The notes under the pieces were generated by a model. That model was not told where the DNA came from and did not search any database. It was given only the letters and a program-made list of their open reading frames with translations. From a virus, in IMG/VR virus record IMGVR_UViG_3300008117_000400, positions 1 through 27,781 of that record: a stretch of 27,781 nucleotides of DNA. One strand, 5' to 3'. This document shows, piece after piece, positions 14,106 through 22,760 of this stretch; the stretch's first letter is position 1; the number at the start of each line of letters is the position of its first letter. A program made the position numbers and the translations under genes.

Positions 14106-16723
14106 TTATTTCCTTGTTTATCAACATCATATCTCATATTCGTTGAGAAATCATTATTAGCCACATCATTATAATCTTTGCCATTATATAAATCAGTTGT
14201 ACCAAATGTGGATACAGTAGCAGTTTCCCCAATATCTGCTTGTGTAAAGGTTGGAACAGGAGCATTTCCCCAAACAGCTCTTCCTGTTTTTGGTCTGTCT
14301 TTTTCCATTATAGCCATTGTGATACTAATTTCCGCTTCTCTTGGAAACTGAGCTACTTTACCTTTCATACTGGTTTTACCTTCTGTAAATATATTACCCA
14401 AATTATAACTCCAATCTTGGTTTTTTACAGTACTTTCATTGATCAGTTCCCAAGATGCATCTTCTGGTATAGATACGTTGCAAGCATTTAATACAACGCA
14501 ATGGTTCTTATAAAAGTCACCAAATGTAAATTGTACCATAGGCGGTATCATAAATCCACCATTAACAGTAGACGTATAATTAGAAGGTCTAGTTAATCCT
14601 ACCAAGTAATTTACACGTTGCCACATAGTCAATAATTCTTTAACAGAATGTGCTACCACTTTGAAGTTGAAACTAACATCTCTTGTAAATCCTTTGTAAT
14701 AGTATAACTTGTCAGGTCTTCCAAGATATTCAATTGGCTCCCAGGTTGATGTATTATTTTCTTGCAATCCTTTTACCGTAGCATTAAATGGTATGAATCT
14801 ATTGTTGACAATATCATAAAAATAAAACTTAACCAAATCAGGACCCAATCCATTAAATTGATCGTTATATTTTTCAGCAAATTCATCAGCATTTAACACA
14901 CCCAAACTGTTGACATAATCAACGTTATTGGTGGGTCTTATAAATCTGTCTTTACCCACTCGTTTACCCAATAAGGTTGGGAATTTTTCTTTTTCTGGAT
15001 CTGATCTTATTCTTCCTGTGTATGTATACTGATTTGCACTATCAGATCCCTCGGGATTCGTTCTATCCGATTTTACTTTTGCCAAATAATTAAAACCTAC
15101 ATCATCAGTAACATTTTGTTGTATTTTTCCAAATGCTGGATAATAATCATATTTTTGATTGTCTATTCCAGCAATTGTATTTTTTAAAGTAACGTTTAAG
15201 TCTTGGAGATATTGTACAGTTTTATCCGTTTTATCTGAAAGAGTACGTTGATAATTTAATGATAACTTTGGATCTGTATATTGTTTGTAGTTTAATAGTT
15301 GATCGCTGTATTCTACATCACCATCTATTTTAACCAAGTCGCCATATCGGTTGGTGTTAGCTCCGTCTACAGAACTAATTTCAACGTTATCAATTGTATA
15401 TGAATCGGTTAATTTACCAACGCCAGGAGTAGTCGAATATGTAACCGATAAAAAGCTATTGTTTCTTAAATTTTTATTGCTTTGAACATATAATCTCAAT
15501 CTTTTTGAAACTATGTTTGTTAACGGTGTAGCAAAAAATCTCATTCCACTGGTACCACTACTGTTACCGCCTGTTATATTTTGTAATCCAATAGCTTTCA
15601 ATAACCCACCAATAAAACCACCTTTTGTTTTTGGTTGGGTACCTGTAAATAATAAATTGTTGCCTTGGTTTACGCCAACATTTAAATTTTGACTTTTTTT
15701 GCCACCACGATCTCCACCGTCTTGTGTAATAAAATTACTCCATCTATTAGTATTCAACATTAGCTGATATGTATCTTCGTCCGCTCTATAATTTAATCCT
15801 GCTATTGGTTGAGTAGGTGGCAACAATCCACCTAGAATCGTATTATTCTTTAAAAATGATCCAGCCGCTTTTAATAGATTACCGAAAAATCCACCTTTAG
15901 CTGCCGAATTACTCATCAAACTCTTGTATCGTTTGTTATTATAAGCAGAGGTAGCTGTATTACCTCTTAGTAATCCTTTAACACCGTCTCGACCTGTAAT
16001 AGGCATTACTTGATCCGCTTTATCACCTCCACCAAGCAATCCTGTAAAATTAAAGAATCCTCCCAGTCCGCTTTTTGGCTCACTAGCAGCACTAGCCACA
16101 CTACTACGTGGTGGAGATGGATTTCCTTCAGTAGCACCAAATAAACCACCAATAGCTTTGGTAATGCCACCGAGACCAGCGGCTCCCATTAAACCACCCA
16201 CAAGGTTGCTGCTATCTATAAATCTGGTTGGTCTTTCTATAGCACCAAATGTTGACAATCTAACTGCGGCTAAAAGAGGACTAGCTGGGTTATAAATCTT
16301 TGTTTCGTCAAACGGAGCAAATCCCTGTAGTATTATTTGTTTTGTTAAAAACGTAGCACCTTTGCCAGATCCCAAAAATCTTCTGATACGCGTTCCATCT
16401 CTTAATGCGGATTGTATAGGAAACGATCTGCTAACGTTTATCTTTTGACGCTGCCCTTGATTAGGATTTGCATAAAACGGAGGTGCTAATTCGCTACTAA
16501 TTAATCCTTTGGTATATAAATCAGTTGGCTTATTTTTGCTATACAATACTTCACTGTTATTATTAGTGTTGAATAACGTTTCTAATTTACCAGGCGCTCT
16601 TAGGTTTATATACTGTTCAGTATTTGGCGGTAAAGATAAACCAGCACCTTGTATATTAGAAAGTGTGGTAACCTGCGCACCATCATTGCCTATTGCGCTA
16701 TAATATGTATTACTATTTGCCAT
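14102..16723 (-). CDS. Tail/baseplate structural protein, possibly tube-cap related (873 aa)
   Basis: 873 aa. The N-terminal half has long Gly/Asn-rich low-complexity stretches (about 165-380: GGLMGAAGLGG, GFIGGLLKAIGLQN). The C-terminal third has an ordered domain: PDKLYYYKGFTRDVSFNFKV, ELLTMWQRVNYLVGLTRPS, MIPPMVQFTFGDFY and IPEDASWELI. This layout (beta strands, an MW-x-x-x-NYL helix, then PP-x-x-x-x-x-x-GD) is what I associate with tail-tube-like cap or initiator proteins, but assignment to gp48/gp54 is a guess. It lies directly downstream of the tape measure gene, where T4 has genes 48 and 54. A TATTTATA box ends 4 nt before the ATG; no Shine-Dalgarno. Confidence 0.65.
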   Translation of the reverse strand: MANSNTYYSAIGNDGAQVTTLSNIQGAGLSLPPNTEQYINLRAPGKLETLFNTNNNSEVLYSKNKPTDLYTKGLISSELAPPFYANPNQGQRQKINVSRSFPIQSALRDGTRIRRFLGSGKGATFLTKQIILQGFAPFDETKIYNPASPLLAAVRLSTFGAIERPTRFIDSSNLVGGLMGAAGLGGITKAIGGLFGATEGNPSPPRSSVASAASEPKSGLGGFFNFTGLLGGGDKADQVMPITGRDGVKGLLRGNTATSAYNNKRYKSLMSNSAAKGGFFGNLLKAAGSFLKNNTILGGLLPPTQPIAGLNYRADEDTYQLMLNTNRWSNFITQDGGDRGGKKSQNLNVGVNQGNNLLFTGTQPKTKGGFIGGLLKAIGLQNITGGNSSGTSGMRFFATPLTNIVSKRLRLYVQSNKNLRNNSFLSVTYSTTPGVGKLTDSYTIDNVEISSVDGANTNRYGDLVKIDGDVEYSDQLLNYKQYTDPKLSLNYQRTLSDKTDKTVQYLQDLNVTLKNTIAGIDNQKYDYYPAFGKIQQNVTDDVGFNYLAKVKSDRTNPEGSDSANQYTYTGRIRSDPEKEKFPTLLGKRVGKDRFIRPTNNVDYVNSLGVLNADEFAEKYNDQFNGLGPDLVKFYFYDIVNNRFIPFNATVKGLQENNTSTWEPIEYLGRPDKLYYYKGFTRDVSFNFKVVAHSVKELLTMWQRVNYLVGLTRPSNYTSTVNGGFMIPPMVQFTFGDFYKNHCVVLNACNVSIPEDASWELINESTVKNQDWSYNLGNIFTEGKTSMKGKVAQFPREAEISITMAIMEKDRPKTGRAVWGNAPVPTFTQADIGETATVSTFGTTDLYNGKDYNDVANNDFSTNMRYDVDKQGNK

Positions 16724-16727
16724 TAAT

Positions 16728-16735
16728 TATAAATA
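16728..16735 (-). promoter_or_regulatory. TATTTATA box upstream of the 873-aa gene
   Basis: Minus-strand TATTTATA ends 4 nt before the ATG at 16723 and begins 5 nt after the tape measure stop. One of seven such boxes in the window. Confidence 0.4.
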
Positions 16736-16740
16736 TTAGA

Positions 16741-19700
16741 TTAATTGGTTGTTGCTTGACCAAATGAACCGAATTTTGAATTACTTGTTGCCAATAGTTG
16801 ATTTGCACGTTGTCCATCAATATATACAGCAATTTGACCAGATGCCATCATCGATGTTAGTTTATCTAGTTTTTCAACCACCGCTTTGTTGGAACTTACA
16901 ATTGCATTAATAATAGAATCAGTTTGTAAACCTTGTTGTTTATATTTTTCATCAACTTTCGTAGATTTATCAGTAGGTTCATCAGTAACACCAAGTATTT
17001 TACCAACAAAATTAAATCCTTTTCCTACTAAATCGACTATAAATTCACCTACTCCTTTTAACTTCTCCAATACTTTTTCAAGCGCATTAATAATAAATGT
17101 AAAAGCGCCACTGAATGTATCTTTTAGAACGGATCCAACTTCCGATACAGCAGACTTTATTAGTTGAAACGCTTTTTTAAATGGATATGTAATTAAATCA
17201 AATATTACGTCCACTACTGATTTAAAAGCGTCAACAAATGTTGTTTTTAAAATATTAATAAACTCAGGTATAATTTGAGCTGCTTTTTTAAATGGATACG
17301 TAATTAAATCAAATAACATATCAACTACTGATTCTATACCATCAACGATTGCTAAACCAATTTTTGATGGAGATTTACCGCCCCATAGGTTCATTAGCCA
17401 ATCATAACCCGCTTTAAATGCCCATATTAATGCTGACAGAAGAGCTGGACCTATTGAGACAATTCCCTTGAGGATTAATACTCCTAGTTTTAGTACTACA
17501 GTAGAAATTGCTAATGGCAATTTAATTGCACTAAACATAATCATTTGAAAAAAAAGATTTCCAATATTAAAGAAAATTTTACCCCAATCTATCCCACCAC
17601 TTCCACCACTAAACAACTCTTCGATTTTATCGGGCAAACTTGTCAATGCATCCAATAAAAAGGTAGTTACATCTTTATATATTGATCCAAAATCTATGTC
17701 TGCTAAAAACGATGGTATCTTTTTAAGAAAATCCCCAACCATTTTTAATGGCTCTATTACCAAAGCATTAACTACGGCTTTTAATCCAGCCACAGCTTTT
17801 TGACTCGTAGTACCCGTTGTGTCATTAAAAGCTTTAAAAAATGCTATGCCGCCTTGTATCACAGATACAACTAATCCTATAGGGCCCAAGAATTTAGCTA
17901 CTGCTCCAAAAAGTGGTCCTAACTTTGAAAAAATCCCAACTCCAGCGCCAAGTTTACCAAATATTCCACCGACGAAGCTTCCTATTCCTTTCACCGAACT
18001 ACCTAGTCCACTAAATACTTTTGAAATTATATTTCCAATTTTTGAAATTGCTGGAAATTTTGTAAATACTTTTTCAATATTTATTCCGACATTCAATGCA
18101 CCATTTGAAAGTTTTGTTAATTGCGTAGCTCCTTTTCCGATAAAATTAGATATGTTTTGAAAACCCGCGCCGAATCCTTTTAATGTATCAGCCGTCGATT
18201 TTAATACGCTAGCTACCTTTTCACTTTTGACCGCAATAGCTTCAAAGGTGTTTATAATACCAGATGTACTTGTTGACCATCTAATAATAAAACTTGATAT
18301 TTTTAGTACAATCGATGAAAATTCAGAAGCATAGGAGATTAACTTCCCAAATCCACTGATTAATTTCCCTACACCGCCGAGTACAATTGAAATTATGTTT
18401 AAACTTTTAAACATCATATATAGTTTACCTACGTCTTGAGCAAATGATTTGACAGACTCTCTGTTGTCTTTTATGTACTTTAATAACTCTGTAAATATTG
18501 GCCCTATTTGTTCCAATATAGGTCCGATAAATTCCATAAAAATTGCATTAATTTCATTTTGCAATTGTTTCATTCTGGTTTGATTTTTTTCTTGAATCAA
18601 CCCCTTTTCATATTCGGCCTGAGCAGCTTTTTTAGCAGCTATAGGATCTTTCTTCATCATCTCCGCCATTTGTTTTTTCTTTTCAGCTTCAGCTCTTACC
18701 AATGGATCTTTTGATTTCAATGCTTCTTTCAGATTTTCTTCAGCGTTTAACATTTCTTGTAATTCTTTTACACTCTTACCAGCTGCCTTCGCAAATGCCT
18801 CTTGTGCAATTGGATTTAACTGATTGAACTTAATTTTCTTAGCTTGATCCAATATTATTTTGTTAGCTCCAACAATATCGCCTTGAAATGCCAATCTACG
18901 AGCTTCATTGAAATTAATATTTTTACCAATTAATGCACTAGCTTTTAATTCTGATTGAATACTACTTTCAAAATCAAGAAGACCTTTTGCAGTTTTAGCC
19001 ATATTATCAAGTGTAGTACCCATCTGTCTAGCTTGAGCAGCTGCTCTAACCATTTCATCTGCATTTTTACCAGAAAACATTCTAGCTTCTTCGGATGCAT
19101 TTGCTACATCGTTCATCACATCATCCAACCCAACGCCATAAGCATTTGCAGCAAATTTTGCCAATCCCAACATATTTTGTTTGGCTATTACACTTTTACC
19201 AGATACACCACCTAACGTTTGTAAAAATTTAATGCTTGTTTCAGAAGCTACACCAAATTGTGCAGACATTATTGAAACATCTTTTACCAATCCTTTTTCC
19301 ATAGATTGCAAACTTGTAAAAGTCGAACCTATTTGTTTCATTGTACCACCAAGTTGTTCAGCATTTATACCAAACTCAGCTAACTCAATAGAAGCGTCTC
19401 GTATGTTTTTTTCAAAAATTGCACCTTGGCTAGGCAACAATCCAAATTTTTGTCTTACATTTGTAGCAGCAGTATCAATTTGGTCAAATATGTCTAATAT
19501 TTTTGTAAAAGTACCAACTATTGTAGTAGGCATATTTAGTTTGGTCATTAAACTGCCCGCCAAATCACCCATCTTATTTAACAACTTTTCAGCCTCCTGT
19601 AAACCTTTTTTGAAGACGTTTAACAAATTAATTGATGCATTTAACGCAATATTTTTTAACTTTAACAATTCTAACTGAGAAGCACTAGTTGCCAACAATT

Positions 19701-20130
19701 GTCTTTCCAAATTTAACGATGCTTTTTGTTCATTGAGTTGATTTTGCAATAGTTTAACTTGTTCACTCCCTGGATCTTTACTTTGCTCGAAGTTCAGCTT
19801 AGCTGATGTTGTTTGTATTTGGTCTAGTATGTCTTTTTCCTTCACAAAACTGTTGATTCGTGCCTGCGCCAATTCATCTAACTTTTTTTCAGAATGTTCA
19901 AGTTTTATTTGCAATTGTTCTTGTAAATTTTTTCCTTTTAACTGTTCATCAAGCTTATCTTGTTGTGTTTTATATACTTGACCAAGTTGCTTAGCTATAT
20001 CAAGCATTTTTTTCTCAGCCTCAACACTAGCGGCGAGATCAGATAATGTCTTTTTAGTTTCGGTGCTTAAATTATTAAACGCCTCTGCTAATTTATTAGC
20101 GGTTTCTTTATCAAACGGTTGTGCTGCCAT
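16741..20130 (-). CDS. Tail tape measure protein
   Basis: 1129 aa, the longest frame here. Tape measure proteins set tail length and fill the tube lumen. Seen: an N-terminal coiled-coil region rich in Leu, Lys, Gln and Glu (about 15-180), a helical middle with MARMFSGKN-like Ala/Met-rich helices and a highly charged stretch (about 460-530: KKKQMAEMMKKDPIAAKKAA), then a long hydrophobic Gly/Ala/Ile-rich part (about 590-1000) with several potential membrane-inserting segments, and a short hydrophilic C-terminus. It sits immediately after the gp26-like gene and its frameshift extension, the standard position for a tape measure gene. A duplicated 37-residue unit lies near the C-terminus. A TATTTATA box precedes the ATG. 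Confidence 0.9.
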   Translation of the reverse strand: MAAQPFDKETANKLAEAFNNLSTETKKTLSDLAASVEAEKKMLDIAKQLGQVYKTQQDKLDEQLKGKNLQEQLQIKLEHSEKKLDELAQARINSFVKEKDILDQIQTTSAKLNFEQSKDPGSEQVKLLQNQLNEQKASLNLERQLLATSASQLELLKLKNIALNASINLLNVFKKGLQEAEKLLNKMGDLAGSLMTKLNMPTTIVGTFTKILDIFDQIDTAATNVRQKFGLLPSQGAIFEKNIRDASIELAEFGINAEQLGGTMKQIGSTFTSLQSMEKGLVKDVSIMSAQFGVASETSIKFLQTLGGVSGKSVIAKQNMLGLAKFAANAYGVGLDDVMNDVANASEEARMFSGKNADEMVRAAAQARQMGTTLDNMAKTAKGLLDFESSIQSELKASALIGKNINFNEARRLAFQGDIVGANKIILDQAKKIKFNQLNPIAQEAFAKAAGKSVKELQEMLNAEENLKEALKSKDPLVRAEAEKKKQMAEMMKKDPIAAKKAAQAEYEKGLIQEKNQTRMKQLQNEINAIFMEFIGPILEQIGPIFTELLKYIKDNRESVKSFAQDVGKLYMMFKSLNIISIVLGGVGKLISGFGKLISYASEFSSIVLKISSFIIRWSTSTSGIINTFEAIAVKSEKVASVLKSTADTLKGFGAGFQNISNFIGKGATQLTKLSNGALNVGINIEKVFTKFPAISKIGNIISKVFSGLGSSVKGIGSFVGGIFGKLGAGVGIFSKLGPLFGAVAKFLGPIGLVVSVIQGGIAFFKAFNDTTGTTSQKAVAGLKAVVNALVIEPLKMVGDFLKKIPSFLADIDFGSIYKDVTTFLLDALTSLPDKIEELFSGGSGGIDWGKIFFNIGNLFFQMIMFSAIKLPLAISTVVLKLGVLILKGIVSIGPALLSALIWAFKAGYDWLMNLWGGKSPSKIGLAIVDGIESVVDMLFDLITYPFKKAAQIIPEFINILKTTFVDAFKSVVDVIFDLITYPFKKAFQLIKSAVSEVGSVLKDTFSGAFTFIINALEKVLEKLKGVGEFIVDLVGKGFNFVGKILGVTDEPTDKSTKVDEKYKQQGLQTDSIINAIVSSNKAVVEKLDKLTSMMASGQIAVYIDGQRANQLLATSNSKFGSFGQATTN
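17171..17345 (-). repeat. Imperfect duplication within the tape measure gene
   Basis: Two copies, 111 bases (37 codons) apart, beginning near 17171 and 17282, encode SVVDxxFDLITYPFKKAxQ twice. The DNA is also similar (AAATGGATAYGTAATTAAAT on the plus strand). A whole-codon duplication is consistent with tail-length evolution by repeat gain. Confidence 0.75.
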
Positions 20131-20136
20131 ATAATA

Positions 20137-20144
20137 TATAAATA
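20137..20144 (-). promoter_or_regulatory. TATTTATA box upstream of the tape measure gene
   Basis: Minus-strand TATTTATA ends 6 nt before the ATG at 20130; no Shine-Dalgarno lies in between. Confidence 0.4.
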
Positions 20145-20165
20145 TGACAACTATATCATTTTACA

Positions 20166-20378
20166 CTAAAAAGGCTTATCTACTTTGCCTGACTTTTTAG
20201 CTGGTTCTTTGTAACTATCACTTTCTTTGTTCTTTATATTTGCCAATTGAGCATAATAAAAATTGCGCAAAAATACAGGCAATTGATACGCAATTTGTAC
20301 ATTTACCGCTCCTTGCGAGAAGTAACTCAATTCAAATATTTGACTGTGAACTTGTACCTTGTATTCAGGACTCAGGCC
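20166..20378 (-). CDS. Frameshift extension of the gp26-like protein (second tail-assembly-chaperone part)
   Basis: 70 codons with no ATG or GTG start: GLSPEYKVQVHSQIFELSYF, then ...QIAYQLPVFLRNFYYAQLAN..., a basic tail, and TAG. The frame is +1 relative to the gp26-like gene and joins it at a T7 run (20379-20385), giving ...MTVQFF-GLSPEYK.... The coding appearance (helix with E-x-x-Y/F, 'LPVxLRNFY') matches a small-protein type that I associate with this locus in T4-like marine phages. It ends 35 bases before the tape measure ATG. In many tailed phages the gene upstream of the tape measure makes a minor frameshifted product acting as a tail-assembly chaperone. Confidence 0.7.
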   Translation of the reverse strand, partial: GLSPEYKVQVHSQIFELSYFSQGAVNVQIAYQLPVFLRNFYYAQLANIKNKESDSYKEPAKKSGKVDKPF

Positions 20379-21186
20379 AAAAAAACTGTACCGTCATCGG
20401 TACATCCATCCTTTCCACCTCACCACAGTGTTCACAAACAAAGTCGAAACCCATATCCAATTCAGGCGCAATTGTTTTAATATAGGATCTCAACGCCATA
20501 CTGTCCTTTGACAACAATTCATTATCAACAAATTTATTGATAGCGGCTATATCAGGTTTACCATCAATGCTAACAATCAATCTCTTAAGTCTGGTGGTAA
20601 CTTCAGCGCTGGATTGTTTTTTAATCTTGGTCAATGCTTTAATATCACGTTCAATACTTTCCTGATCACCAGACGTAATTAGTTTAAATGTGATTCGTCT
20701 CTTACAAAATGGAAACTCAAATTCAAATTCATTAGTACCTTTTTCAAACTTACTGAAATCTACTTCTTTTTCATTTAGTGTGCTTAAATCAATATAAGTT
20801 TTGTTTTCGGTGTTACACTTCTTACATTCAATCTTTACTGGTCCATATTTATCACCATATGCCAATCGTCTAGCAGCAATAAACAAAGCGTTTTTATCAA
20901 TCATTAATAGGTCTTGGGTACGTACACCAGGCGTAACAATTAGACCTTCCAACAATTTGTCCAATACAGTACCGTTTTTGATGAAATTTTCATTGGTCAG
21001 AATATCTTCTTCCCTAGCTGTCATCATCTTTAATTCAATAGTTCCTTTGCTCAGTGGATTGGATTCATCGTAAAAATAACCCTTTGATGGCAACTCAATT
21101 GTTTCGGCTGGATAACTCGTAGCTACAGGAGCAGGAGCAGCTGAATGTTGTTGTTTTAATTTTTGAATAATAATTTCGTCACTCAT
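20365..21186 (-). CDS. gp26: Baseplate/tail assembly protein, T4 gp26 family
   Basis: 273 aa. Seen: ETIELPSKGYFYDESNPLSK, IELKMMTAREEDILTNENFI, LLEGLIVTPGVRTQDLLMID and FIAARRLAYGDKYGPVKIEC, the hallmark order of the T4 baseplate gp26-type family. Two CxxC knuckles (CKKC at about 131, CEHC at about 253) look like a zinc ribbon. The in-frame product ends FFWPES. It lies between the tail tube region and the tape measure gene. A T7 run six codons before the stop probably allows a minor frameshifted product extended by 70 residues (20166-20378). No Shine-Dalgarno and no TATTTATW box before the ATG. Confidence 0.88.
   Translation of the reverse strand: MSDEIIIQKLKQQHSAAPAPVATSYPAETIELPSKGYFYDESNPLSKGTIELKMMTAREEDILTNENFIKNGTVLDKLLEGLIVTPGVRTQDLLMIDKNALFIAARRLAYGDKYGPVKIECKKCNTENKTYIDLSTLNEKEVDFSKFEKGTNEFEFEFPFCKRRITFKLITSGDQESIERDIKALTKIKKQSSAEVTTRLKRLIVSIDGKPDIAAINKFVDNELLSKDSMALRSYIKTIAPELDMGFDFVCEHCGEVERMDVPMTVQFFWPES
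20379..20385 (-). promoter_or_regulatory. T7 slippery run, candidate programmed frameshift site
   Basis: Zero-frame codons CAG TTT TTT TGG. tRNA-Phe on UUU can re-pair after slipping +1 (before the Trp codon) or -2, both of which enter the 70-codon extension. The zero-frame stop follows four codons after the run (TGG CCT GAG TCC TGA). A single-base homopolymer error is the alternative. Confidence 0.6.
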
Positions 21187-21214
21187 AACTTTATAACAAT
21201 ATATAGAACTTTAT

Positions 21215-21230
21215 ATAACTTTTTAGTTAT
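21215..21230 (-). other. Weak A/T hairpin between NMNAT-like and gp26-like genes
   Basis: ATAACT/AGTTAT (6 bp, 4-nt loop) just after the stop of the 302-aa gene. No GC pairs beyond one and no good T-run on the minus strand, so weak support as a terminator. Confidence 0.25.
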
Positions 21231-21235
21231 TATAT

Positions 21236-22144
21236 TTAAGTACTTGCTTGATGTTTTGCAGCATCATACATCGATTTTTTTGAATCCACAACTTTTTTAG
21301 CATTTTTTAAAGAAATGTCTGCCGCTGCCTTTTCTTCTGGAGTTGTAGCTGCAGTATATTTTTCATTTGCAACATCATATTTTTCTTCAGCGTCATCTAA
21401 TTCAGCTTGTCTTTGCACAACTAATGCTAAATTTGCTTTATGTGTCGCTGATTTAACTTTAGCTTCATCTTCTTTTAAGATACCCACAATCAACTTCTTT
21501 AATAACTTCTTTTGCTTTTCAGTTAATTTACCGCTGGTATTACCCAACTTGTTGTTTAATATACGATGTATCTTTGAATTATAACTTCCAAATAAATCTA
21601 TAATAAATAATTTTTGTTGTTCTGGGGTTAACGTTGAATATTGATATCTCAATTGACTTGCGCTTCTTACAGGTGACCCCAATACTGTAAAATCTGTTGT
21701 TGGAACAGTAATTAAGTAACCGCGGTTAATTGCGGGTTCCAATTTACTTTCGTTTCTTGGCATTGGTTGTAAATACGAAAGAGATCCGTCTTTTTTGACA
21801 AATCTCTTGAATCTAGGATCTTCAGCCATATCTTTTTGACTAACTGCAAAAATGATACTATCACGTTCTATATTGATTGGTATCTGATTTGATACACTTT
21901 TCAAGTTGTAGTTGTTCTTTACATTTAGTATTTTGTTGGCTGGTATGCCAGTTGCCATCATCATTTCTTTTTTCTCATCAAATGAAAAAGGTGACTTTGG
22001 CAATTTAATTACCCCCGTTGTGGTTACGTATACATCATTACCACCAAATTTGGTGCTTAAATAATTATATACACTTTTGTGCCCTGTGTGAAAGGGGTGA
22101 AATCTACCAGGATAAATGACGAATACTTTCTTGCCCATTTGCAT
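21236..22144 (-). CDS. HxGH nucleotidyltransferase (NMN adenylyltransferase/cytidylyltransferase-like) with helical tail
   Basis: 302 aa from ATG 22144 (MQMGKK; a second ATG at 22138 is equally possible). Seen: a Rossmann-type start VFVIYPGRFHPFHTGHKSVY with the HxGH-family motif HTGH (about 20-23) and the preceding GRFHPFH, then IIFAVSQKDMAEDPRFKRF and a later GSPVRSASQLR in the position of the ISSTxIR motif. The family transfers AMP or CMP onto phosphorylated small molecules; NadM/NadR-like NAD synthesis is the nearest guess. From about 205 onward is a Lys/Ala/Glu-rich helical tail (KLTEKQKKLLKKLIVGIL; LDDAEEKYDVANEKYTAA), unusual for a metabolic enzyme and suggesting a scaffold or virion role. 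It lies between the tail tube and gp26-like genes. Confidence 0.8.
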   Translation of the reverse strand: MQMGKKVFVIYPGRFHPFHTGHKSVYNYLSTKFGGNDVYVTTTGVIKLPKSPFSFDEKKEMMMATGIPANKILNVKNNYNLKSVSNQIPINIERDSIIFAVSQKDMAEDPRFKRFVKKDGSLSYLQPMPRNESKLEPAINRGYLITVPTTDFTVLGSPVRSASQLRYQYSTLTPEQQKLFIIDLFGSYNSKIHRILNNKLGNTSGKLTEKQKKLLKKLIVGILKEDEAKVKSATHKANLALVVQRQAELDDAEEKYDVANEKYTAATTPEEKAAADISLKNAKKVVDSKKSMYDAAKHQAST

Positions 22145-22149
22145 ATGTT

Positions 22150-22157
22150 AATAAATA
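22150..22157 (-). promoter_or_regulatory. TATTTATT box upstream of the NMNAT-like gene
   Basis: Minus-strand CTATTTATTA directly follows the terminator hairpin at 22161-22184 and ends 5 nt before the ATG at 22144. A terminator followed at once by this box suggests a new transcription start here. Confidence 0.45.
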
Positions 22158-22160
22158 GAA

Positions 22161-22184
22161 AACCCCACAGATAAATGTGGGGTT
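22161..22184 (-). terminator. Intrinsic terminator after the tail tube gene
   Basis: Perfect 9-bp GC-rich stem AACCCCACA/TGTGGGGTT with a 6-nt loop, 22 bases after the tail tube stop. It is followed by TTCTATTT on the minus strand and CTTTTTG on the plus strand, so it may act in both directions. Tail tube protein is needed in high copy, so a dedicated terminator is sensible. Confidence 0.75.
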
Positions 22185-22205
22185 CTTTTTGATTTGGCAA
22201 AAATA

Positions 22206-22697
22206 TTAATATTGAAGAATTGCGTAATCAATTGCAATTGATAGGCTGATCATTTGAGCAGCACCATCATCACTCCAATCCATTTCTTGGAAATCAGCAG
22301 TTACAATGAATGCACCTACCAACTTCCATTCTTCTACTTTATCACCAACTGGACCAAGAACGTTGATGGTCAAATCTTTCTTGTAAAAGTCTTGATAACC
22401 ATCACGACCAGTAACAGATTCGTGATGCAACCGAACCCATTCCATTACAGCTTGAGCGCCAGATGGTACAATTGGATCATAAAGTTCCATACTGATTTCA
22501 TCCCATACACTCTTGCCTTTGTAGTAACGTTTTAGATTGATATGATCAAGTTCTTTCTTAGCTTGTGTTAGCTTAGGACGATTGACCTTTTTAATAATGA
22601 ATGATGGAATGCCATCAACATAAAGAATAAAACGATTCTTTACTTTTGGCTCGAAATTTGTTTGAAATATTTCACTTGGATTTAGTAGTTCTGCCAT
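22206..22697 (-). CDS. gp19: Tail tube protein, T4 gp19 family
   Basis: 163 aa, the same length as T4 gp19. Seen: an N-terminal PSEIFQTNFEPKVKNRFILYVDGIPSFIIKKV, LKRYYKGKSVWDEISMELYD and PSGAQAVMEWVRLH in the middle, and a C-terminal WKLVGAFIVTADFQEMDWSD, the standard pattern of myovirus tube proteins (a beta barrel that stacks in hexameric rings). Base composition is less AT-rich than in the neighbours, consistent with high expression. It has one of the few Shine-Dalgarno-like sequences (AAGG, about 9 nt before the ATG) and a TATTTATA box 23 nt upstream, plus its own terminator downstream. Confidence 0.93.
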   Translation of the reverse strand: MAELLNPSEIFQTNFEPKVKNRFILYVDGIPSFIIKKVNRPKLTQAKKELDHINLKRYYKGKSVWDEISMELYDPIVPSGAQAVMEWVRLHHESVTGRDGYQDFYKKDLTINVLGPVGDKVEEWKLVGAFIVTADFQEMDWSDDGAAQMISLSIAIDYAILQY

Positions 22698-22720
22698 ATT
22701 TTTACCTTATTGTTCTTGAA

Positions 22721-22728
22721 TATAAATA
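22721..22728 (-). promoter_or_regulatory. TATTTATA box upstream of the tail tube gene
   Basis: Minus-strand TATTTATA 23 nt before the ATG. Unlike the other boxes it leaves room for a leader with a Shine-Dalgarno (AATAAGG), which supports a promoter rather than a translation role. Confidence 0.45.
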
Positions 22729-22760
22729 TTAAATGATTTAGTTTTATATAAAGTTTTTTA

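Noticed and set aside
19181-19678. 165-codon plus-strand frame opposite the tape measure gene
   Set aside because: Shadow of a well-supported coding sequence; no start signal or recognisable domain.
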